From Mannheimia varigena (GTDB lineage: Bacteria; Pseudomonadota; Gammaproteobacteria; Enterobacterales; Pasteurellaceae), in the NCBI RefSeq assembly GCF_013377235.1, contig NZ_CP016226.1, forward strand, positions 1,922,001 to 1,986,000: DNA of 64,000 nt, given 5' to 3'. The notes below the pieces were generated by a model. The model did not search any database. It was not told where the DNA came from and was given only the letters and a program-made list of their open reading frames with translations. Positions 52,794 through 59,788 of the stretch are shown in pieces. Both the position numbers and the translations under genes were made by a program. How positions within the stretch are numbered: the first letter of the stretch is position 1; every line of letters starts with the position of its first letter.

Positions 52794-54248
52794 TTATTTT
52801 TGCGGAGCTTGTGCAAGCAAGCGAGTTAATAACTTCCAATACGTTTCCACCGCCGGAATATGCACTTTTTCATCTGGCGAGTGGGCGTTGAGAATAGTTG
52901 GTCCAATCGACACAAAATCCATATTAGGATAGATTTTATTGATTAAACCGCATTCTAAACCTGCGTGAATAACTTTAATTTGAGATTCATAACCTAAAAT
53001 ATCATCGTAAATCGCTTTGGTTAATGGGGTGATTTTTGAATATGGATTTGGTTCCCAGCCCGGATAATTGCCGGAAAAATCAACCTCCGCCCCTACAAGT
53101 GTGGCTAATGAGCGAATTTTACTGCGAATATCGGCTTTGCCCCCTTCAATTAAAGAACGAGCGAGAATAGTCGCTTTTACATCGCTCTCTTTGGTACTCA
53201 GCACGCCAATGCTTAATGAAGTTTCCACCACATTTTCCACAACATCGCTATTACGCACCACACCATTTGGCAGAGCGTTAATGAAGTGAATTACACGTGC
53301 GGTACTCGCTAGGTCGAATACTTGTTCAGGCACGCCAGCTTCTTCAATGAAAAATTGGAAGTTTGGCTCTGCAATTCTGAGCTCTGTTTTTAACTGCTCG
53401 GCAGTTTGGGTTAAACAAGCGGTCAATTTTTCCTTATTTTCTGCAGAAACAATTAGTGTTGCGTGAGCTTCACGTGGAATAGCGTTACGCACAGAGCCAC
53501 CTTGAACAGCGGAAATTTGAAATTCCACTTCGTTGTAAGCTTCTTCCAAAATACGAGCGAAAACTTTAATTGCATTTGCTCGAGTTGTGTGGATATCACA
53601 ACCTGAATGCCCGCCTTGTAAGCCTTTAAGCGTAAAGGTAAGAGCCGCATCTTGCTGATGTGGCACTAAAAAAACGGGAAGCGTTATATTCACATTTTCG
53701 CCACCGGCACAGCCGATATAAATTTCACCATTTTCTTCGGTATCGGTATTAATCATAATATCGGCAGTCAGCCAGTTCGGGCGTAAACCAATCGCTCCTT
53801 CCATTCCCGCTTCTTCTGTCATTGTAAGTAGCACTTCAATGGTTGGGTGAGCTAAGTCATCACTATCCAACACAGCTAAGCACGAAGCTAAACCAATGCC
53901 GTTATCCGCCCCAAGCGTTGTACCTTTCGCTTTCACCCATTCGCCATCAATATAAGGTTGAATCGGGTCTTTTTTGAAATCGTGAACTGTGCCGGCATTG
54001 GCTTGTGGCACCATATCTAAATGAGCTTGTAGGGCAATGACGGCACGATCTTCCATTCCTGCCGTTGCAGGCTTACGGATTAACACGTTACCCGCTTCAT
54101 CACGCTCTACAAAGAAATTTTTCGATTTTGCCCAACTCACAATAAATTCTGCTAGTTCTTCCTCGTGATAAGACGGGTGCGGAATAGCACACACTTTATC
54201 AAACCATTGCCAGAGCAGTTGAGGGGAGAGAGTTGCAATTTCAGACAT
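52794..54248 (-). CDS. pepD: Aminoacyl-histidine dipeptidase (peptidase D)
   Basis: A cytoplasmic M20-family zinc dipeptidase of 484 residues that cleaves Xaa-His dipeptides such as carnosine. LQAHLDMVPQ, TLGADNGIG, TMTEEAGMEGA and NTDTEE are the metal and catalytic motifs. GAGGGGAG lies inside the gene near its start; AAAGGAG precedes the ATG. It is monocistronic. Confidence 0.96.
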   Translation of the reverse strand: MSEIATLSPQLLWQWFDKVCAIPHPSYHEEELAEFIVSWAKSKNFFVERDEAGNVLIRKPATAGMEDRAVIALQAHLDMVPQANAGTVHDFKKDPIQPYIDGEWVKAKGTTLGADNGIGLASCLAVLDSDDLAHPTIEVLLTMTEEAGMEGAIGLRPNWLTADIMINTDTEENGEIYIGCAGGENVNITLPVFLVPHQQDAALTFTLKGLQGGHSGCDIHTTRANAIKVFARILEEAYNEVEFQISAVQGGSVRNAIPREAHATLIVSAENKEKLTACLTQTAEQLKTELRIAEPNFQFFIEEAGVPEQVFDLASTARVIHFINALPNGVVRNSDVVENVVETSLSIGVLSTKESDVKATILARSLIEGGKADIRSKIRSLATLVGAEVDFSGNYPGWEPNPYSKITPLTKAIYDDILGYESQIKVIHAGLECGLINKIYPNMDFVSIGPTILNAHSPDEKVHIPAVETYWKLLTRLLAQAPQK

Positions 54249-54378
54249 AATGAGCTCCTTTTGTAAAAAATTGAGAAAAAATCACCGCTTGTATTTAAGC
54301 TGGATAGCTATCTCTACCATTGTAGAATAATTTGATTGAAATTTAATAAAAAAATCTTAAAAAAAGTGAAAAAAGAAC

Positions 54379-54409
54379 TTGATGACTGATTGTTTTTTTT
54401 TTGTACAAT
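54379..54409 (+). promoter_or_regulatory. Lipoprotein promoter with ten-T tract in the spacer
   Basis: -35-like TTGATG (54379-54384) and -10-like TACAAT (54404-54409) are 19 bases apart, and the spacer includes ten consecutive T residues (54393-54402). Loss of one or two T would bring the spacing to 17-18. This is the architecture of slipped-strand phase-variable promoters of surface genes. Promoter strength itself is a guess. Confidence 0.6.
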
Positions 54410-54463
54410 CTGAGTGTGTTTTAAACACAAAAATTATCTTTTATCTTACAAAAGGAACATTTT

Positions 54464-55435
54464 ATGTCTATTAAAAAAGTAACATTAGCAAGTTTGATTT
54501 TGTTGAGTTTAACGGCTTGTGGTAGTGGCGGCTCCGGTGGCAACTCAAACAATGCAACAAAACCGAATGCTAAACCGCAAACCACTCAACAACAAGCCGA
54601 TAAAGCCGTAGCTGAGAAGACAGCGAAGGACAAGGCTGCTAAAGAAAAAGCAGAAGCTGAGCGTTTAGCGGCAGAAAAAGCGGCAAAAGAGAAAGCGGAA
54701 GCGGAACGTTTAGCGGCAGAAAAAGCAGCGAAAGAGAAAGCAGAAGCGGAGCGTTTAGCGGCGGAACAAGCGGCGAAAGAGAAAGCGGAAGCGGAACGTT
54801 TAGCAGCCGAAAAAGCAGCGAAAGAGAAAGCGGAAGCAGAGCGTTTAGACGCTGAAAAGATATCAAAAGCCAAAGGGATAGATATTGAAGAAAAGGGATT
54901 TTCAACAGTCCCTCACACATCTAGCCAAGAAGGTAATCTAGATGTACAGCATTGGGGAAATTTGTATAACCAAAAATATTCTGTTGTCGTTGTAACAACT
55001 ACTACTAAAATAGGTTGGAATAATGATGTTTATGTAAATTCTGATGTATCTACTGTAGATACTAGAGGTCTCAAAACAGAAATTCTACCTAAGGAAGGAA
55101 AAGCTACTTACACAGGGAAAGCGTTTGACTATAGATTTTATCGCTCTGGTGATCTGTCATATAATGTAGATTTTTCTCAAAGAATTGGATCTGGAAAGAT
55201 TAGAAATTCACTTGGGGATAGTTATACGCTATCACAGGGGAATATTGATAATGGGATAATTTCGGGCACAGCCTCAAAACATCAAGGTAATCCAAATCAT
55301 AATAGTGGAAATTATTATTCAGGTGGGGATTATAAAGTTCAATTTTTTGGACCGAATGCTGAAGAAATAGGAGGAGAGTTAAATATTGGTGATGAAAAAC
55401 TCGGTCTAGCAGGCACTCGTGGCGATATCCAATAA
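54464..55435 (+). CDS. Slam-type surface lipoprotein with coiled-coil repeats and TbpB-like barrel
   Basis: A 323-residue lipoprotein. The signal peptide ends at lipobox LTAC with Cys19, then a GSGGSGGNSNN linker. Residues 59-133 are five 15-residue repeats (AKEKAEAERLAAEKA), a long charged helix or coiled coil. Residues about 145-323 look like an eight-stranded TbpB/factor-H-binding-protein barrel: ATYTGKAFDYRFYRSGDLSY, NVDFSQRIGSGKI, FFGPNAEEIGG. Such proteins bind host transferrin, haem carriers or complement factor H; the ligand here is unknown. The Slam gene follows. AAAGGAAC precedes the ATG. Confidence 0.85.
   Translation: MSIKKVTLASLILLSLTACGSGGSGGNSNNATKPNAKPQTTQQQADKAVAEKTAKDKAAKEKAEAERLAAEKAAKEKAEAERLAAEKAAKEKAEAERLAAEQAAKEKAEAERLAAEKAAKEKAEAERLDAEKISKAKGIDIEEKGFSTVPHTSSQEGNLDVQHWGNLYNQKYSVVVVTTTTKIGWNNDVYVNSDVSTVDTRGLKTEILPKEGKATYTGKAFDYRFYRSGDLSYNVDFSQRIGSGKIRNSLGDSYTLSQGNIDNGIISGTASKHQGNPNHNSGNYYSGGDYKVQFFGPNAEEIGGELNIGDEKLGLAGTRGDIQ
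54638..54862 (+). repeat. Five-unit 45-bp in-frame tandem repeat
   Basis: Five near-identical 45-bp units each encode AKEKAEAERLAAEKA with small changes (Gln for Lys in one unit, Asp for Ala in the last). Because the unit is a multiple of three, gain or loss of units would change stalk length without a frameshift. Confidence 0.9.
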
Positions 55436-55453
55436 TAACCTTTTCTAATATCC

Positions 55454-55484
55454 AATGCCGTTTAACCACAAATTAAACGGCATT
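55454..55484 (+). terminator. Hairpin between lipoprotein and slam
   Basis: AATGCCGTTTAA and TTAAACGGCATT pair over 12 bp around a seven-base loop. The T tail is weak, so it may attenuate rather than stop transcription into the Slam gene. Confidence 0.65.
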
Positions 55485-55518
55485 TATATTAACCGTATCC
55501 CCAATTTTCTTTGTCTTT

Positions 55519-56928
55519 ATGAAAAAATATACCCTGTTATTTCCACTTTTTAGCTCTTTTGTGTTGGCAGAAACCGCGATTGAGCACAACACAGATCCCG
55601 TTTCTTTTGAACGCCATTCACAAGCGGTCAAATTTGAGCAAAATTTTGTAAAAAAATCGCAAAAAACGACCGCTTATCAAGCTGAATATTCATTCAATCA
55701 GACTGTTGAACAGCAAATTAATCAAGCAATTTTGAGCCAAAATTGGGAAAACTTAGCACCGCTTTTAAGCCATTATCAGCAAATGCCCAATGTTGATCCT
55801 TTACTTTGGCATTACGCCAAAGCGGCACTTGCCTATGCGAAAAAAGATCATTATTCAGCCATTTTTCACTATCGCCAATTACTCTCCAGAAATTCCAATT
55901 TGGTTTATCCACGTTTTGATTTAGCGTTAATTTTGGCAGAAGATCAGCAATTTCGTGAGGCGGAGCGTGAATTTAGCCGTATTCAAGCCAATTTACCGCC
56001 CGATTTAGGCAAAATTGCGGCGAATACTCAAATGCAAATTGCAGAAAATGAGCGTTGGCAGCCTGATTTTTACTTGCAATATACCCAGACAAATAACGTG
56101 AATAATGCGTCATCTTCGCCGATTGTAAGCGTAAATGGGCGGATTTTCCGCAAAAATGAAGAAAATTTACCACAATCGGCCAAAGGAATTCGTTATGGCT
56201 TAGGGTTAAGCAAATTACAGAATTTGCGTGGTAATCACTTTGTGGAATTAGGGCTAAATTATAGCGGTATTTATTATTGGGATAATCAAGATTACCGTGA
56301 ACAATCTCTTTCTATTTCACCAAGTTATAGTTACCGCAAGGCTCGCTATCGCTTTAGCGTTTCGCCGTTTATTGAGCAGAATTGGCTAGGCAGTAGCCGT
56401 TATAATTATCAGTTTGGGGCAACGGTAAGTGGCTTGCGTTATCTCAATTCACAATGGTTGATATCAGGCAGTGTTACCCATTTACAAAAACGCTATTTTG
56501 ATGAGCTAACCGCAAGTCGTTATAGCAGTTACCAGCACCAAATCAGCGGCGGATTACAATGGCAAGCGGTCAAAAATTGGCGATTTTTTGCAAATTTAGA
56601 CAGCAGCCGTGAGGTTGCTCGTGAGAAAGCTCAAACGTCAAATAAGTGGTTAGCAAGAGTTGGAGCGATTTATCAAGGCGAAAAATGGGCAGCTCAGGCA
56701 AGTTTAGGCTTTGGAAAACGCTATTTTGCTGATAAGCACTATTTATTTGGCTATAAACGGCAAGATAAGGAATATCAAGTTAATCTTGCGGTTTGGAATC
56801 GTACTTGGCATTGGCAAGGCATTGTGCCGAAGTTGAATTTCCGTTATCAAAAAATGGATAGTAATATTGCCGATTTTTACTCTCGACAAAATAAAGAACT
56901 GTTTTTTACGTTAGAGAAGCTATTTTAG
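55519..56928 (+). CDS. Surface lipoprotein assembly modulator (Slam)
   Basis: A 469-residue outer-membrane protein that moves lipoproteins to the cell surface. Signal peptide about 1-18, then a TPR-like periplasmic domain (YPRFDLALILAEDQQFREAEREF near 135-165) and a C-terminal DUF560 beta barrel ending in TLEKLF with a terminal Phe. The substrate gene lies directly upstream, the usual Slam pairing. Residues about 33-55 are encoded by an inverted USS pair (55620-55675). No good SD is seen before the ATG. Confidence 0.9.
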   Translation: MKKYTLLFPLFSSFVLAETAIEHNTDPVSFERHSQAVKFEQNFVKKSQKTTAYQAEYSFNQTVEQQINQAILSQNWENLAPLLSHYQQMPNVDPLLWHYAKAALAYAKKDHYSAIFHYRQLLSRNSNLVYPRFDLALILAEDQQFREAEREFSRIQANLPPDLGKIAANTQMQIAENERWQPDFYLQYTQTNNVNNASSSPIVSVNGRIFRKNEENLPQSAKGIRYGLGLSKLQNLRGNHFVELGLNYSGIYYWDNQDYREQSLSISPSYSYRKARYRFSVSPFIEQNWLGSSRYNYQFGATVSGLRYLNSQWLISGSVTHLQKRYFDELTASRYSSYQHQISGGLQWQAVKNWRFFANLDSSREVAREKAQTSNKWLARVGAIYQGEKWAAQASLGFGKRYFADKHYLFGYKRQDKEYQVNLAVWNRTWHWQGIVPKLNFRYQKMDSNIADFYSRQNKELFFTLEKLF

Positions 56929-57074
56929 TGCTGGTTTTTTGCACTACGCATACGGTTGCGTAATAAGTTGTATAAAAAAATGAATGAAATGATGGCGAAA
57001 AAACCATTTTCAGGTTATTCTAGTGCAATTTTTTTATATCGGGGTGAGCCCCAATTTTATATTAGGTTGTTTCT

Positions 57075-57548
57075 ATGAGCGAAAAATACACAAACGAAAA
57101 ATATGTGGTAACGTGGGATATGTTCCATATGCACGCCCGTAAGTTGGCAGAAAATTTATTACCCGCTTCTCAGTGGAAAGGGATTATTGCAGTAAGTCGT
57201 GGCGGTTTATTCCCTGCTGCTGTTTTAGCACGTGAGTTGGGTATTCGCCACGTAGAAACAGTGTGTATCGCAAGCTACGATCACGATAATCAAGGTGAAT
57301 TAAAAGTATTACACGCAGCTGAAACTGACGGCGAAGGTTTTATTGTAGTAGATGATTTGGTGGATACCGGAAATACCGCAAAAGAAATTCGCAGAATGTA
57401 CCCGAAAGCACGTTTTGTAACCGTATTTGCTAAACCACAAGGTGCTCCATTAGTTGATGATTATATCATCGACATTCCACAAGAAACCTGGATTGAGCAG
57501 CCTTGGGATTTAGGTATTACCTTTGTTCCGCCTTTGGCTCGTAAGTAA
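57075..57548 (+). CDS. gpt: Xanthine-guanine phosphoribosyltransferase
   Basis: Salvages guanine and xanthine with PRPP at the inner face of the membrane. It has 157 residues, and VVDDLVDTGNTA is the PRPP motif. VSRGGLFPAAVLARELG is also typical of Gpt. It is followed by a terminator and then gmk, so two guanine-nucleotide genes are adjacent. Confidence 0.96.
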   Translation: MSEKYTNEKYVVTWDMFHMHARKLAENLLPASQWKGIIAVSRGGLFPAAVLARELGIRHVETVCIASYDHDNQGELKVLHAAETDGEGFIVVDDLVDTGNTAKEIRRMYPKARFVTVFAKPQGAPLVDDYIIDIPQETWIEQPWDLGITFVPPLARK

Positions 57549-57555
57549 TTTTGTG

Positions 57556-57586
57556 TAATGGACAATGAAAATTGTCCATTATTTTT
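57556..57586 (+). terminator. Terminator of gpt
   Basis: TAATGGACAAT-GAAA-ATTGTCCATTA, an 11-bp stem followed by five T residues. It lies just before gmk. Confidence 0.85.
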
Positions 57587-57610
57587 ATCTGTTTTAAATT
57601 GATTAAGAAA

Positions 57611-58234
57611 ATGAGTTTAGGTCATCTTTATATTATTTCAGCACCCAGTGGTGCAGGTAAATCGTCGTTAATTAACGCATTATTAGCTGATTTGCCACGT
57701 TCTGAAGTCCAACTTTCTGTTTCTCACACAACCCGTAATCCACGTCCGGCTGAACAAGATGGCGTGCATTATTACTTTACCAACCACGAAGAATTTAAGC
57801 GTTTAATTGAGCAAGAGCATTTTTTGGAATGGGCGGAAGTGTTCGGTAATTACTATGGCACATCGCTACCAATGATTGAACGCAGCCTTGAACAAGGGAT
57901 TGATGTTTTCCTTGATATTGACTGGCAAGGGGCAAGACAGATTCGGGAAAAAGTGGCAAATGTGAAAACGATCTTTATTTTGCCACCTTCAAAAGCTGAA
58001 CTCGAAAAACGCTTAATCGGGCGAGGGCAAGACTCAGCAGAAACCATTGCAAAACGTATGGCAGAAGCCGTTTCTGAAATGAGCCATTATGATGAGTTTG
58101 ATTATGTGATTATTAATGATAACTTTGAACAAGCTCTTTCTGAGCTAAAAGCAATTTTAGTGGCAGAGCGTGTCAGTTTAAATAGTCAGAAAATTCGTCA
58201 TACCAATCTGATTAGTGAACTATTACATAACTAA
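57611..58234 (+). CDS. gmk: Guanylate kinase
   Basis: Phosphorylates GMP to GDP. The 207 residues equal E. coli. P-loop SAPSGAGKSSL is at about 10-20, with SVSHTTRNPRPAEQDGVHYYF as the GMP-binding region. The ATG at 57611 is chosen by length and homology; the SD is poor (TTAAGAAA). rpoZ and spoT, which follow gmk in E. coli, are absent. Confidence 0.96.
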   Translation: MSLGHLYIISAPSGAGKSSLINALLADLPRSEVQLSVSHTTRNPRPAEQDGVHYYFTNHEEFKRLIEQEHFLEWAEVFGNYYGTSLPMIERSLEQGIDVFLDIDWQGARQIREKVANVKTIFILPPSKAELEKRLIGRGQDSAETIAKRMAEAVSEMSHYDEFDYVIINDNFEQALSELKAILVAERVSLNSQKIRHTNLISELLHN

Positions 58235-58255
58235 ATGAACAAGCGTTCATTTTAG
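58231..58255. promoter_or_regulatory. Palindromic operator-like site upstream of the efflux gene
   Basis: AAATGAAC-AAGC-GTTCATTT (58233-58252) is a perfect inverted repeat, extended to CTAA/TTAG with one extra T. It overlaps the gmk stop and lies about 100 bases before the TolC-like gene. The form suits a TetR-family repressor, common for efflux genes. No regulator gene is nearby. Confidence 0.45.
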
Positions 58256-58273
58256 CTGGAAAGAAACGCAGTT

Positions 58274-58311
58274 TTTGGGTAGAATACGCCGGTTTTCTAC
58301 CCAAATTTTTT
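58274..58311 (+). terminator. Terminator of gmk
   Basis: TTTGGGTAGAA and TTCTACCCAAA pair over 11 bp around a ten-base loop, followed by six T residues. Confidence 0.8.
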
Positions 58312-58345
58312 CACAAAATTATTTTATCCCAAATAAGGACATAGA

Positions 58346-59743
58346 ATGAAACTCTCAAAATTAGCCTTTTCTGTGGTGTTAGCCTTAACAGTAACGGCTT
58401 GTACCACCGGAAATATGAGCAATGATGGTTCTTTGCAAAAAGCACAAGAAACTTATCAAAGTTATGATGAAATCACTAAGCAATATCAAATTAACGAGCA
58501 ATGGTGGCAAGGTTATAGTGATGCTGAATTAAACCGTGTTGTTGATTTAGCCATTAAAAACAACCTTGATTTAGCAAAAAGCGGGATTGCAGTAAATAAA
58601 GCTCTTTATAATGCGAACTTAGTGGGGGCAAATCTAGTTCCAACCTTTAGTGGTTCAGGTTCTGCTTCAGCCGCAAAAGGATTGGGTTCGGCTTCTTCTA
58701 ATAATATTTCAACCGGTGTTTCAACTACAGCGGCTCAAGCAGCATTCAATTTAAGTTATACCATTGATTTATGGCAGCGTTTAGCTGACACCGCGAGTGC
58801 GGCAGAATGGGTTCATAAAGCGACGGTTGAAGATTTAAAAGCAACTCGCTTATCTATCATCAACTCAGTGGTAACTACTTATTATCAATTAGCTTATTAC
58901 CGTGATGCTATTCGTATTACCGAAGAAAGCATTAAAAACTATGAGCAAATCAGCCGTATTTTAACGAACAAGATGAATGCAGGTGCAATTGACCGTTTAG
59001 CGGTAGATCAAGCACAGCAAGCAGTTTTAACTGCTCGCAACAAGGTGATTGAATTACGCACAATGCAAAAAACGGCAGAGCAGACGTTACGCAATTTGCT
59101 AAATGTTCACCCAAATACACCGCTTAATATCCGCTATCCAAATATTATGAACGTGAAATTGCAAGGTGTGGATTTAAATGTGCCGGTTTCAGCGATTGCA
59201 AATCGCCCTGATGTAGTGGGTTCGCTACAACGTTTACAAAGTGCCTTTAAATCTTTAACGGCGACAGAGAAAAGCTGGTTCCCAACTTTAACTATTGGCG
59301 GTTCTATTACAGGTAATGCTACAAATGTGGGGAATATTGCAGATAACCTGGTTGGTAATGCGTTAATTAAACTGGATTTACCATTCTTAGATTGGAATCG
59401 TGTAAAAAATAATGTAAAAATTTCAGAAACGGATTATGTAACGGCTCGTTTAAATTATGAGCAAAAAATTACTTCGGCGTTAAATGAAATTGATCGTTAT
59501 TATTATGGCTATACGCAATCAAGAAGCTCGTTAAAAGTGCTACAAGATGCATATAATCAAGATAAACGCATCAGTACATACTACAAAAATCGTTATGAAC
59601 AAGGTGTTTCAGAATTCCGTGAATGGATAGCTGCAATGAACACCGAGCGTAATTCCCAACTTGCCATTTTAAATGCCAAGTACACCATCTTAGCGAATGA
59701 AAATGCGGTGTACCAAGCAATGGCAGGTAAATATAGACACTAA
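58346..59743 (+). CDS. Outer-membrane efflux lipoprotein (TolC/OprM/NodT family)
   Basis: A 465-residue lipoprotein with lipobox VTAC (Cys19). Two OEP repeats each form the strand-helix pattern of a trimeric TolC-like channel-tunnel: DLAKSGIAVNKALYNANLVGANLVP and the later LQRLQSAFKSLTATEKSWFPTLTIGG. It would link an inner-membrane pump (RND, MacB or type I) to the outside, but no pump gene is adjacent. AAGGACAT precedes the ATG. It could be the general TolC of the organism. Confidence 0.88.
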   Translation: MKLSKLAFSVVLALTVTACTTGNMSNDGSLQKAQETYQSYDEITKQYQINEQWWQGYSDAELNRVVDLAIKNNLDLAKSGIAVNKALYNANLVGANLVPTFSGSGSASAAKGLGSASSNNISTGVSTTAAQAAFNLSYTIDLWQRLADTASAAEWVHKATVEDLKATRLSIINSVVTTYYQLAYYRDAIRITEESIKNYEQISRILTNKMNAGAIDRLAVDQAQQAVLTARNKVIELRTMQKTAEQTLRNLLNVHPNTPLNIRYPNIMNVKLQGVDLNVPVSAIANRPDVVGSLQRLQSAFKSLTATEKSWFPTLTIGGSITGNATNVGNIADNLVGNALIKLDLPFLDWNRVKNNVKISETDYVTARLNYEQKITSALNEIDRYYYGYTQSRSSLKVLQDAYNQDKRISTYYKNRYEQGVSEFREWIAAMNTERNSQLAILNAKYTILANENAVYQAMAGKYRH

Positions 59744-59758
59744 GAGTTTTGTTATAAG

Positions 59759-59786
59759 AAAGGCTAATATACATATTAGCCTTTTT
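59759..59786. terminator. Terminator between efflux gene and cyaA
   Basis: AAAGGCTAATA-TACA-TATTAGCCTTT with a short T tail; an 11-bp perfect stem at the convergent ends of the two genes. Confidence 0.8.
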
Positions 59787-59788
59787 GC

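Noticed and set aside
54638..54862. Regular repeats as a CRISPR array
   Set aside because: Units are contiguous, in frame and coding, with no spacers and no cas genes.
54586..54920. Antisense open frames across the lipoprotein repeat
   Set aside because: They are repetitive shadows of the 45-bp coding repeat, without ribosome binding sites.
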